A stretch of DNA of 64,000 nucleotides, taken from contig NZ_CP077079.1 of NCBI RefSeq assembly GCF_019139815.1, positions 1,860,001 through 1,924,000 on the forward strand. The letters run 5' to 3'. The notes under the pieces are model-generated. The model ran no database searches. It was not told where the DNA came from and was given only the letters and a program-made list of their open reading frames with translations. Origin of the DNA: Pseudomonas asgharzadehiana (lineage in GTDB: Bacteria; Pseudomonadota; Gammaproteobacteria; Pseudomonadales; Pseudomonadaceae). Shown piece after piece: positions 49,009 to 56,785 of the stretch. Each line of letters starts with the position of its first letter. Position 1 is the first letter of the stretch. Both the position numbers and the translations under genes were made by a program.

Positions 49009-50128
49009 GGTCATGACGCTAGTCGGTACTCGCCCGGAACTTATTAAGATGAGTCGGGTGATCGCAGAACTCGATAAACAGACTCAGCATATTTTGGTTC
49101 ACTCGGGCCAGAATTATGACTATGAGCTTAATCAAGTGTTTTTTGACGAGCTGGACATTCGCAAGCCCGACCACTTTTTAGGCGCCGTTGGCGAAACTGC
49201 GGCTCAGACAATTGCAGAGGTGATCGCCAAATCAGACGCGCTTTTTGAGTTGGAAAAACCCGACGCCCTGTTGCTCTACGGGGATACGAATACGTGTCTG
49301 GCGGTTATATCCGCCAAACGTCGAAAAATCCCGGTATTCCACATGGAGGCGGGGAATCGCTGTTTCGACCAGCGTGTACCCGAGGAACTCAACCGCAAAG
49401 TGCTGGACCATTTGAGTGATATCAATATGGTACTCACCGAGCATGCACGTCGTTATTTACTGGATGAAGGTGTGCGTCCCGAGACCATTATCAAGACCGG
49501 GTCGCATATGGCGGAAGTCTTGCAGCATTACATGCCCAAAATTGAAGCATCGGATGTTCTGGTTCGAGAAGGGCTGGTCGCGGGGCAATATTTTATTGTC
49601 AGCGCGCACCGTGAGGAAAACGTTGATACCCCAGACAATTTGAAGGATTTGCTCGGTTCACTGAAGGCACTGGCAGACGAATACCACTATCAGGTCATCG
49701 TCTCTACTCACCCTCGCACCCGCAAGCGCCTTGAGGCACTGGGCGAGTCTCTGGATCATCCACTGATTCGCTTCGTAAAGCCGTTTGGCCTGCTCGACTA
49801 CATCAAATTGCAGATGGAGGCGTTTTGCGTGGTGTCCGACAGCGGTACTATCACCGAAGAAGCCTCGTTGCTGAACTTGCCGGCAGTCACCATCCGCAAT
49901 GCTCATGAGCGACCAGAGGGCATGGATGCAGGCACGCTGATAATGTGTGGGTTGAGAGCCGAGCGCGTTCTTGATTCGGTGCGTATCGTCACCACGCAAC
50001 ATGTTCGTGGCGAGCGGGCGCTTGCGGTGGTCGATGATTATCTTGGCGGTGCTGTATCCAAGAAAGTCGTGCGTATTGTGCACAGTTATACTGATTATAT
50101 TAATCGCACTGTTTGGTCTAAGTCGTAG
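49001..50128 (+). CDS. UDP-N-acetylglucosamine 2-epimerase-family enzyme (FnlC/WbjD/WbvD type)
   Basis: A 375-residue GT-B-like 2-epimerase. GTRPELIKMSRVI at the N-terminus, HMEAGNRCFDQRVPEELNRK, SAHREENVD and VSDSGTITEEASLLNLP are family marks with the active-site Asp, Glu and His residues. Third enzyme of the dehydratase-reductase-epimerase set that makes a UDP-L-2-acetamido-2,6-dideoxyhexose. It overlaps the dehydratase gene, so the two are translationally coupled. Confidence 0.85.
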   Translation: MLKVMTLVGTRPELIKMSRVIAELDKQTQHILVHSGQNYDYELNQVFFDELDIRKPDHFLGAVGETAAQTIAEVIAKSDALFELEKPDALLLYGDTNTCLAVISAKRRKIPVFHMEAGNRCFDQRVPEELNRKVLDHLSDINMVLTEHARRYLLDEGVRPETIIKTGSHMAEVLQHYMPKIEASDVLVREGLVAGQYFIVSAHREENVDTPDNLKDLLGSLKALADEYHYQVIVSTHPRTRKRLEALGESLDHPLIRFVKPFGLLDYIKLQMEAFCVVSDSGTITEEASLLNLPAVTIRNAHERPEGMDAGTLIMCGLRAERVLDSVRIVTTQHVRGERALAVVDDYLGGAVSKKVVRIVHSYTDYINRTVWSKS

Positions 50129-50142
50129 GCAAGGAGCTTTAC

Positions 50143-51102
50143 GTGCACATTTTCGTCACTGGAGCTTCGGGATTTGTCGGCAGCCGGTTGGTTCAAGTGT
50201 TAGCCGCTCGTGCTGACACTCGTGTCACTGTTGCCGCAAGGGGCCGTCATCTTACCTGCGCAACGGCCGAGCGGGTGGTTCGATTCGAGGACCTTGCAAC
50301 GGCGAGTTTCTCGGCGGAACTGTCTGGGGTGGACGCAGTGGTCCATTGCGCCGCTCGTGTTCACGTCATGAACGACTTGGAAGCTAACCCCCTTCACGCA
50401 TTCCGCGTGGTCAATGTCGAAGGCACGCTTAACGTGGCGCGTCAGGCTGCGGAGGCTGGGGTACGTCGCTTTGTGTTTCTCAGCTCGATCAAGGTCAACG
50501 GCGAAGGCACCGAGCCCGGTGTGCCGTTTACTGCTGATCAGCCAGGCAACCCGGTAGACCCTTACGGGGTTTCAAAGATGGAAGCCGAGCAGCGCCTTCG
50601 GGAGTTGGCCCTAACGACGGGTATGGAGGTGGTGATCATTCGCCCCGTACTGGTTTATGGGCCAGGTGTGAAAGCTAATTTTCTGAGCATGATGCGTTGG
50701 CTGCATAAGGGGTTACCTTTGCCTTTTGGCGCCATTCATAACGCTCGCAGCCTTGTAGCGTTGGATAACCTGGTTGATCTGACCGTTCTGTGTCTGAGTC
50801 ATCCGGCGGCTGCCAACCAGACCTTTATGGTCAGCGATGGCGAAGATTTGTCCACCACCGCCCTGTTACGCAAGATGGCATCAGCGTTGGAAAGGCCGGC
50901 GCGTCTGCTTCCCGTCCCTGCCGTTTTACTGAATGCCGCTGCCCGCATGCTAGGCAAGCGCAGCTTGTCTCAACGGTTGTGTGGTTCATTGCAGGTTGAT
51001 ATCGCCAAAACGCGTGCCGTTCTGGGGTGGACGCCGCCATTGTCAGTGGAACAGGCGTTGAGGCTCACTGCCTCGGATTACATGGAAAATGAAAAGAAAT
51101 GA
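50143..51102 (+). CDS. wbpV: NAD-dependent epimerase/reductase, WbpV/WbpK-like
   Basis: A 319-residue extended SDR: GASGFVGS loop near residue 7, the catalytic Tyr in DPYGVSKMEAEQ and RPVLVYGPGVKANFLSMMRW, as in the reductases that act on the 4-keto product of WbpM to give UDP-D-QuiNAc or UDP-D-FucNAc. The start codon is GTG at 50143 with AAGGAG upstream. It overlaps the wbpL-like gene (ATGA). D-Quinovosamine and D-fucosamine forms cannot be told apart by eye. Confidence 0.8.
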   Translation: MHIFVTGASGFVGSRLVQVLAARADTRVTVAARGRHLTCATAERVVRFEDLATASFSAELSGVDAVVHCAARVHVMNDLEANPLHAFRVVNVEGTLNVARQAAEAGVRRFVFLSSIKVNGEGTEPGVPFTADQPGNPVDPYGVSKMEAEQRLRELALTTGMEVVIIRPVLVYGPGVKANFLSMMRWLHKGLPLPFGAIHNARSLVALDNLVDLTVLCLSHPAAANQTFMVSDGEDLSTTALLRKMASALERPARLLPVPAVLLNAAARMLGKRSLSQRLCGSLQVDIAKTRAVLGWTPPLSVEQALRLTASDYMENEKK

Positions 51103-52127
51103 GTGAAGGGTGGATTGTTCTTGTTGTTGCATTAACCTCATTTTTGATGACTGCTGTACTTAGGCGTTATGCGCTTTCGCGAAGCATTATGGATATCCCG
51201 AATGCGCGCAGTTCGCATTCGATTCCCACGCCACGCGGTGGTGGTGTTGCAATCGTGCTGGCGTTTCTGGCGGTGACTCCTGTTTTGGGGTGGCTGGATT
51301 TGGTTTCGGCCCATACGTTGATCGCAATGGGAGGAGCCGGCGCGCTGGTAGCCGTACTGGGTTTTATGGATGATCATGGCCATATCGCTGCCCGCTGGCG
51401 CCTGACTGGCCATTTCGCATCAGCGATCTGGGCGTTGTTCTGGATGGACGGACTTGGCCCGCTGACGGTGTTCGGCTGGGAACTGCATCTGGGGCTGATC
51501 GGGAATATTCTGGCCGCTGTGTTTCTGGTCTGGATGCTCAACCTCTATAATTTTATGGATGGTATAGATGGGATTGCCAGTGTTGAAGCCATCTGCGCGT
51601 GCCTTGGTGGCTGTTTGCTCTTTGCGTTGAGTGGTCATCAGGACATGATTTGGTTACCGCTGCTCTTAGCTGCTGCTGTGAGCGCGTTCCTGGTTTGGAA
51701 TTTCCCACCTGCCAAAATTTTCATGGGGGATGCCGGAAGCGGATTTCTGGGCATTATCTTGGGTTGTTTTGCGATTCAGGCCGGTTGGGTTCAATCATCG
51801 TTTTTCTGGGCCTGGTTGATTTTGTTGGGTGTGTTTGTGGTTGATGCAACGTTCACTCTGGTGCGCCGCCTGCTACGGGGCGATAAGGTCTACGAAGCGC
51901 ATCGCAGTCATGCCTATCAGTTTGCTTCACGCAAGTTCGGTAGACACCTGCCAGTGACGTTGGCGGTGGCGGCCATTAATATCGTTTGGTTGTTGCCCAT
52001 TGCACTCGGTGTTGTTCTATATGGATGGGATGGAACGTGGGCTCTGGTTGTCGCTTATCTACCGCTGATCTTCCTGGCGATCAAGTTTCATGCTGGAGAA
52101 CTTGAGCGATCAGACGTTATTGACTGA
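51099..52127 (+). CDS. wbpL: Undecaprenyl-phosphate sugar-1-phosphate transferase, WbpL-like
   Basis: A 342-residue polytopic membrane enzyme of the WecA/MraY family with about ten helices. The substrate motifs are IPNARSSHSIPTPRGGG, the Asp pair in FMDDHGHI, NLYNFMDGIDGIAS and FPPAKIFMGDAGSGF, plus EAHRSHAYQFASRK. It starts O-unit assembly by moving QuiNAc- or FucNAc-1-phosphate onto undecaprenyl phosphate. It overlaps wbpV by four bases. In pseudomonads WbpL can start both O-antigen forms. Confidence 0.88.
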   Translation: MSEGWIVLVVALTSFLMTAVLRRYALSRSIMDIPNARSSHSIPTPRGGGVAIVLAFLAVTPVLGWLDLVSAHTLIAMGGAGALVAVLGFMDDHGHIAARWRLTGHFASAIWALFWMDGLGPLTVFGWELHLGLIGNILAAVFLVWMLNLYNFMDGIDGIASVEAICACLGGCLLFALSGHQDMIWLPLLLAAAVSAFLVWNFPPAKIFMGDAGSGFLGIILGCFAIQAGWVQSSFFWAWLILLGVFVVDATFTLVRRLLRGDKVYEAHRSHAYQFASRKFGRHLPVTLAVAAINIVWLLPIALGVVLYGWDGTWALVVAYLPLIFLAIKFHAGELERSDVID

Positions 52128-52221
52128 GCCGCACGTGCAGCCGGGCAGAACGCCTCGAAGGGCTCATGGATGGCTTTACCAAGGCAAAGCATTAGGATGT
52201 TAAGAGGTGTTTGAAAACGCT

Positions 52222-54216
52222 ATGGATAAGTTAAGGGCCTACTTGGTCGCTTTGCCTAGACGAAAAAAACGACTGATTCAGGTCGGCACGGATGTGTTTG
52301 TCGTTTGGGCTGCCTTATGGCTTGCTTTCGTTGTACGCCTGGGCATCGATGAATTGGCCAACCCGGTTCGTCTTCACCTCTGGTTGTTCATTGCCGCTCC
52401 AGTGATTTCAATTCCGCTGTTCATTCGCTTTGGTATGTACCGTGCTGTGATGCGCTACTTCGGCAACGACGCATTGATCGCGATTATCAAGGCGGTCAGC
52501 TTGTCTTCGCTCATTCTTGGCGTGGTGGTTTACTGGTACAGCAACCATCAAAATGTGGTTCCGCGCTCCATTATTTTCAACTACTGGTGGCTCAGTCTGA
52601 TCATGGTAGGCGGCGTGCGACTTGGCATGCGCCAATACTTCTTGGGTGATTGGTTTTCCGCTGCGCAACATGTGCCGTTTACTAATCGTGAGGATGGGCT
52701 GCCGCGCGTCGCCATCTACGGCGCAGGCGCTGCCGGCAATCAATTGGTAGCCGCCTTGCGAATGGGGCGTGTTATGCGGCCGGTGGCTTTTATTGATGAT
52801 GATTCTAGTATTTCCGAGCGCGTTATTTCCGGGCTGCAAGTGTATAAGCCCAAGCACATTCAACGCATGATCGATGCCACGGGGGCGCAGGAAATACTGC
52901 TGGCTATTCCATCCTCCAACCGCGGTCGCCGCCGTGAAATCCTCGGGTTTCTTGAAGGTTTCCCTCTGCATGTGCGCAGTGTTCCCGGCTTCATGGACTT
53001 GGCCAGTGGCAGGGTGAAGGTCGACGATATCCAGGAAGTCGATATTGCAGACCTTTTGGGTCGGGACACGGTGCCAGCCCAGCACGAATTGCTCGAACGC
53101 TGTATCAAAGGGCAGAACGTGATGGTAACGGGTGCGGGTGGGTCAATTGGTTCAGAACTGTGCCGGCAGATTCTTCCACTGCGCCCTAAATCGCTGCTGC
53201 TGTTCGAACACAGTGAGTTCAATTTATACAGCATCCTTTGCGAACTCGAAGAGCGTATTAACCGCGAGTCGCTACCGGTCAAAATTTTACCCATCCTGGG
53301 TTCGGTGCGTAACCAATCCAAGTTGCTCGATGTCATGAAAGCCTGGCACATCAGCACTGTTTATCACGCTGCCGCGTACAAACATGTGCCGATGGTGGAG
53401 CACAACATCGCCGAAGGCGTGTTGAATAATGTCATGGGCACACTGAATACGGCGCAAGCCGCATTGCAGACGGGCGTCGCCAATTTCGTGCTGATCTCTA
53501 CCGATAAGGCGGTCCGCCCGACCAATGTGATGGGCAGTACGAAGCGCCTCGCCGAACTGACGCTGCAAGCCCTTAGTCGAGAGGTAGCCCCCGTATTGTT
53601 TGGCGACAATTCAAACGTCTCGCGCGTTAACAAGACCCGATTCACCATGGTGCGTTTCGGCAATGTCCTTGGCTCCTCTGGCTCGGTGATTCCGCTGTTC
53701 CACAGGCAAATCAAGTCGGGTGGCCCGGTGACCGTCACTCACCCGAAAATCACCCGCTACTTCATGACTATTCCGGAAGCTGCGCAGTTGGTAATTCAGG
53801 CCGGTTCCATGGGCTTGGGCGGCGACGTATTCGTGCTAGACATGGGCGAGCCGGTGAAGATTGTCGAGCTCGCTGAGAAGATGATTCATTTGTCGGGCCT
53901 CAGTGTGCGCTCTGATAAAAACCCTCATGGCGATATCGCCATCGAGTTTTCAGGACTGCGCCCCGGTGAAAAGCTTTACGAAGAATTACTTATCGGCGAC
54001 AACGTAGTTGCAACTCAGCACCCGATGATCATGAGCGCCAATGAAGATCATCTGGCTTGGGATCTTCTCAAAGGTAAGTTGAACGAACTGTTGGGGGCCT
54101 TGGATCAGGACGATTACTCCCGTGTTCGACAGCTGCTGCGCGACACGGTAAGTGGCTATTCGCCGGATGGTGAAATCGTCGATCTTATTTTTCAACAGCG
54201 CCGTTTGGAGCCTTAA
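52222..54216 (+). CDS. wbpM: UDP-GlcNAc C4,C6-dehydratase, membrane form (WbpM)
   Basis: A 664-residue protein: four N-terminal transmembrane helices, a first Rossmann domain (AIYGAGAAGNQLVAALRMG) and a catalytic SDR domain (VTGAGGSIGSELCRQI; STDKAVRPTNVMGSTKRLAE, with Met in place of Tyr as in this family; VRFGNVLGSSGSVIPLF). It makes UDP-4-keto-6-deoxy-GlcNAc for D-QuiNAc/D-FucNAc. It closely resembles P. aeruginosa WbpM throughout and closes the O-antigen locus as it does there. The ATG at 52222 aligns best; a GTG at 52207 is an alternative. Confidence 0.95.
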   Translation: MDKLRAYLVALPRRKKRLIQVGTDVFVVWAALWLAFVVRLGIDELANPVRLHLWLFIAAPVISIPLFIRFGMYRAVMRYFGNDALIAIIKAVSLSSLILGVVVYWYSNHQNVVPRSIIFNYWWLSLIMVGGVRLGMRQYFLGDWFSAAQHVPFTNREDGLPRVAIYGAGAAGNQLVAALRMGRVMRPVAFIDDDSSISERVISGLQVYKPKHIQRMIDATGAQEILLAIPSSNRGRRREILGFLEGFPLHVRSVPGFMDLASGRVKVDDIQEVDIADLLGRDTVPAQHELLERCIKGQNVMVTGAGGSIGSELCRQILPLRPKSLLLFEHSEFNLYSILCELEERINRESLPVKILPILGSVRNQSKLLDVMKAWHISTVYHAAAYKHVPMVEHNIAEGVLNNVMGTLNTAQAALQTGVANFVLISTDKAVRPTNVMGSTKRLAELTLQALSREVAPVLFGDNSNVSRVNKTRFTMVRFGNVLGSSGSVIPLFHRQIKSGGPVTVTHPKITRYFMTIPEAAQLVIQAGSMGLGGDVFVLDMGEPVKIVELAEKMIHLSGLSVRSDKNPHGDIAIEFSGLRPGEKLYEELLIGDNVVATQHPMIMSANEDHLAWDLLKGKLNELLGALDQDDYSRVRQLLRDTVSGYSPDGEIVDLIFQQRRLEP

Positions 54217-54326
54217 GCTCACACTCTGTAACGCCTGGGTTTTTGACTCCTTCCAGACATCGCCTAAGTTTGAAAAGCAGCTTCGGAAAGCTGCTTCTCT
54301 TCTACCGATGTCATGGAGCGTCACCA

Positions 54327-54659
54327 ATGCAAAATACCTACATCTCTTCCCTGATCTTTGCCGTCGTCACCGCGTTTTCGGTTGCGACCACCGCAGCCCC
54401 TTCCATCAAACCCGAAGCCCCAGCCCCTGTCTCGGCGCAGATGAGCCAGGCCGAGCAATCCGCCAAAGTCAATCTCAACGCCGCTGATGCCGAAACCCTG
54501 CGTCGCGACCTGTTCGGTATTGGTGCCGCCAAAGCCAAGGCAATCATCGCTTACCGCGAAAGTAACGGCCCGTTTACGGCGGTGGACGAGTTACTGGAAG
54601 TAAAAGGCATCGGTAAAGCGTTGCTGGAAAAGAACCGCGAAAGGCTTGTTGTCAATTAA
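54327..54659 (+). CDS. comEA: ComEA-type helix-hairpin-helix protein
   Basis: A 110-residue protein with a signal peptide (about residues 1-23) and a C-terminal ComEA helix-hairpin-helix DNA-binding domain (KVNLNAADAETLRRDLFGIGAAKAKAIIAYRE, then FTAVDELLEVKGIGKALLEKNRERL). ComEA proteins hold incoming DNA in the periplasm during natural transformation, though many organisms keep such genes without known competence. GGAG precedes the ATG at 54327. The position after wbpM is conserved in pseudomonads. A terminator follows. Confidence 0.85.
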   Translation: MQNTYISSLIFAVVTAFSVATTAAPSIKPEAPAPVSAQMSQAEQSAKVNLNAADAETLRRDLFGIGAAKAKAIIAYRESNGPFTAVDELLEVKGIGKALLEKNRERLVVN

Positions 54660-54662
54660 GTA

Positions 54663-54691
54663 AAGGGGGCCGGTCGTTGGCCGGCCTTTTT
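54663..54691 (+). terminator. Terminator after comEA
   Basis: GGCCGG pairs with CCGGCC around a seven-base loop, followed by a run of T. Confidence 0.75.
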
Positions 54692-54992
54692 GCCATTTCG
54701 AAACCTGTGCCTTAGCTCTTCCCCGCAGCCTGTTCATGACGCGGTTCGCCAATTTTGCGTTTTCCACTTCTCGCCAACCCCAATGCGACCATCAGGGTCG
54801 ACATTGTCGCCAAGCGCTTTTGCTCACATCCATTCCCTGATGCCGTTTTACATAGCCGTTAGAAAAAAACATAGCGCAGCCTCGGTTACAGACTCGCAAG
54901 TTAACCACTCTGTATTTCCCCTCGTGCGCCGGCCTTGGCATGAAAAGTGATTACATCTACCCGAAAGATTGTTCAACAATCCCGAGGTAGCC
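54692..54992. other. Region between comEA and the GntR gene
   Basis: About 300 bases with no convincing gene. The only clear structure is the palindrome at 54967-54981 next to the regulator start. A/T-rich stretches at 54850-54900 could carry the promoter. Confidence 0.5.
54967..54981. promoter_or_regulatory. Palindrome before the GntR gene
   Basis: GATTGTT-C-AACAATC, a perfect seven-base-arm inverted repeat ending 11 bases before the start codon of the GntR gene. It fits a GntR/FCD operator (TTGT...ACAA) and, by position, autoregulation. Confidence 0.55.
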
Positions 54993-55637
54993 ATGACGCT
55001 CAGTTTGTCTTTAGCCGACCAGATAGCTCTGGAGTTGCGCGCCGATATCATCGGTGGGCGGCTGTTGCCGGGTATGGCGTTGGTGGAGGTGGAATTGGTC
55101 AAGGCCTATAACGCGTCGCGCAATACCATCCGGGAAGCCTTGCATCGCCTGGGGCAGGAAGGGCTGACCCGCTATGTGCGCAATAAGGGGGTGGTGGTCC
55201 GACGATTGGAGCGCGCAGAGGTGCGGGATTTATTCGTCGTCCGTCGCACCCTTGAATTGCAGGCCATAGCCCTGAGCGGTGCGCTTACCCTGCAGCAATC
55301 GGAGTGCATGCAAAACGCGATTGACGCCACCACCCTGGCTCGCGAACGTGAAGATTGGCGAGCCGTGGCGACTCACAGTTTGCTGTTCCATCAGCAGATT
55401 GTGGGGTTGATGCGCAGCCCGTTGTTCGATGAGTTTTTCGCCCAAGTCATCGCGCAACTGCGCCTGGTGTTTTGCGCGGCGCCTGATGAGCAGCGTTTTC
55501 AATCGCCCTGGCTGGAGCGTGACCGTGAGATTTATCAATTATTGGTCCAGCAAGACAAGCCGGCGGCAGGGGAGGCGATGAGCGTGTACCTGGATGATTC
55601 GGAACGCCTGTCATTGGCCCTGTTTTCCTATCCCTGA
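54993..55637 (+). CDS. GntR-family regulator, FCD subgroup
   Basis: A 214-residue regulator. The N-terminal winged helix (residues about 7-70) contains SRNTIREALHRLGQEGLTRYVRNKGVVV, the standard GntR recognition region. An all-helical FCD ligand domain follows (DLFVVRRTLELQAIALSG; HSLLFHQQIVGLMRSPLFDEFF), with His residues suited to a metal-bound carboxylate. It lies 15 bases before the DUF1989 gene, so both are co-transcribed, and the palindrome just upstream suggests self-repression. The ligand is unknown. Confidence 0.88.
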   Translation: MTLSLSLADQIALELRADIIGGRLLPGMALVEVELVKAYNASRNTIREALHRLGQEGLTRYVRNKGVVVRRLERAEVRDLFVVRRTLELQAIALSGALTLQQSECMQNAIDATTLAREREDWRAVATHSLLFHQQIVGLMRSPLFDEFFAQVIAQLRLVFCAAPDEQRFQSPWLERDREIYQLLVQQDKPAAGEAMSVYLDDSERLSLALFSYP

Positions 55638-55652
55638 TCGAGGACTTGCACC

Positions 55653-56501
55653 ATGTACAAAGACTATCCGGCCGCTTATCAGGTCAGTAAGGGTTCAGCG
55701 CTACAGGTCGACACTGCGTTTTATGAGCGTATTCGTGATCGGGCGGATAAACGTACGTTGATCGAGCAGTTCGAGGTACCGATTCGAACGGGCAAAGCGT
55801 GGAAGGTGCCGGCAGGGCATGTGTTTCGTGTGACCACGCCGGTGGGGCCGCAGGTGGGGGATTTTAACGTGTGGAATGCCCATGATCCGCGCGAGCGTCT
55901 GTGGGCGGCGCGTACTCGCCAGTTGCAGGGGGCGCATGTCAGCACCCATGATCGGCTGTGGTCGAACCTGCCATTTTTGCGGCCTCTGGTAACCATTACC
56001 GATGACAGCCTGGCCAGTTACGGCATCGATGAACACGGCGGGCGCCTGCACGATTTGCTGGGCACGCGTTGCGATCCCTATGTGAACCGCATGTTGACCG
56101 GTGAGGACTTCCATCACCATTGCCATTCGAACCTGACCCGTGCGGTATTACCCCACGGTCTGACAGAGTTTGATGTGCATGACGTGCTGAATATCTTCCA
56201 ATGTACGGGCCTGAATCACGACGACATGTATTTCATGAAGGCGTGCCCGGCGCAGAAGGGCGATTACCTGGAGTTTTTTGCCGAGATAGATGTGTTGTGC
56301 GCGCTGTCGACGTGCCCGGGTGGGGATTTGTCGCTGCCCATGTGGGGGCCGGATGCACAGGACCCGCTGACGGTCTGCCGTCCGCTTGGGGTTGAGATCT
56401 ATAAGCTGGAGAATGAACTATTGAGCGGCTGGAGCCAGCCGGAGCGTGCTGCCTATAAGGGGCAGCACGGGTTGCATATCGCCAAGGCGGACTGGGAGTA
56501 A
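55653..56501 (+). CDS. DUF1989 (urea carboxylase-associated) family protein
   Basis: A 282-residue cytoplasmic protein of the DUF1989 family. Relatives include the accessory proteins encoded beside urea/guanidine carboxylases and related stand-alone forms. Visible hallmarks are GKAWKVPAGHVFRVTTPVGPQVGDFNVWNAHDPRERLWAARTRQLQG, the HHHCHSNL cluster near residue 153, and the Cys in ALSTCPGGDLS. The His/Cys residues could bind a metal. No urea carboxylase gene is near. It is downstream of the GntR gene and convergent with DUF2897. Function unknown; a role in breaking down a nitrogen compound is plausible from the regulator and the nearby ethanolamine permease. Confidence 0.78.
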   Translation: MYKDYPAAYQVSKGSALQVDTAFYERIRDRADKRTLIEQFEVPIRTGKAWKVPAGHVFRVTTPVGPQVGDFNVWNAHDPRERLWAARTRQLQGAHVSTHDRLWSNLPFLRPLVTITDDSLASYGIDEHGGRLHDLLGTRCDPYVNRMLTGEDFHHHCHSNLTRAVLPHGLTEFDVHDVLNIFQCTGLNHDDMYFMKACPAQKGDYLEFFAEIDVLCALSTCPGGDLSLPMWGPDAQDPLTVCRPLGVEIYKLENELLSGWSQPERAAYKGQHGLHIAKADWE

Positions 56502-56507
56502 GCAGCC

Positions 56508-56675
56508 CTAGCGATCCTGCGCATCCTTGGCATCCGCCTGGGCGTTGCGCTCGGCTACGCGTTTGCGTTGTTCGTCGGTGAGTTCCACCTTGTTGGCGCT
56601 GTCACGCAGCATCATCAGCCCACCGACGATCGACCCGATCGCAACCACCATAATCAACCACGCATACCACGGCAT
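56508..56675 (-). CDS. DUF2897 small membrane protein
   Basis: A 55-residue peptide with one transmembrane helix (MPWYAWLIMVVAIGSIVGGLMML) followed by a charged tail (LRDSANKVELTDEQRKRVAERNAQADAKD). It matches the DUF2897 family, short inner membrane proteins of unknown role in gammaproteobacteria. AAGGAGA gives a strong ribosome site before the ATG at 56675. It lies after the ethanolamine permease on the same strand, 110 bases apart, with a perfect nine-base-pair hairpin at 56698-56721 between them. Confidence 0.72.
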   Translation of the reverse strand: MPWYAWLIMVVAIGSIVGGLMMLRDSANKVELTDEQRKRVAERNAQADAKDAQDR

Positions 56676-56697
56676 AAGGCTCTCCTTGAGGCAGCTT

Positions 56698-56721
56698 GCC
56701 GTGGGAGAATTTTCCCACGGC
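56698..56721. other. Perfect hairpin upstream of DUF2897
   Basis: GCCGTGGGA pairs exactly with TCCCACGGC around six bases. There is no T run, so it may mark the 3' end of the permease mRNA by processing or the leader of DUF2897, rather than act as an intrinsic terminator. Confidence 0.4.
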
Positions 56722-56785
56722 AATAGCTGCTTTGAGTAACGGGCTTTCTGAGTAGTTCAGTGTAGGCCCGTTCTGCCTCGAAACC

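Noticed and set aside
52128..52221. Possible tRNA or small RNA between wbpL and wbpM
   Set aside because: The gap has no cloverleaf arms, CCA end or terminator; it appears to be a simple leader.
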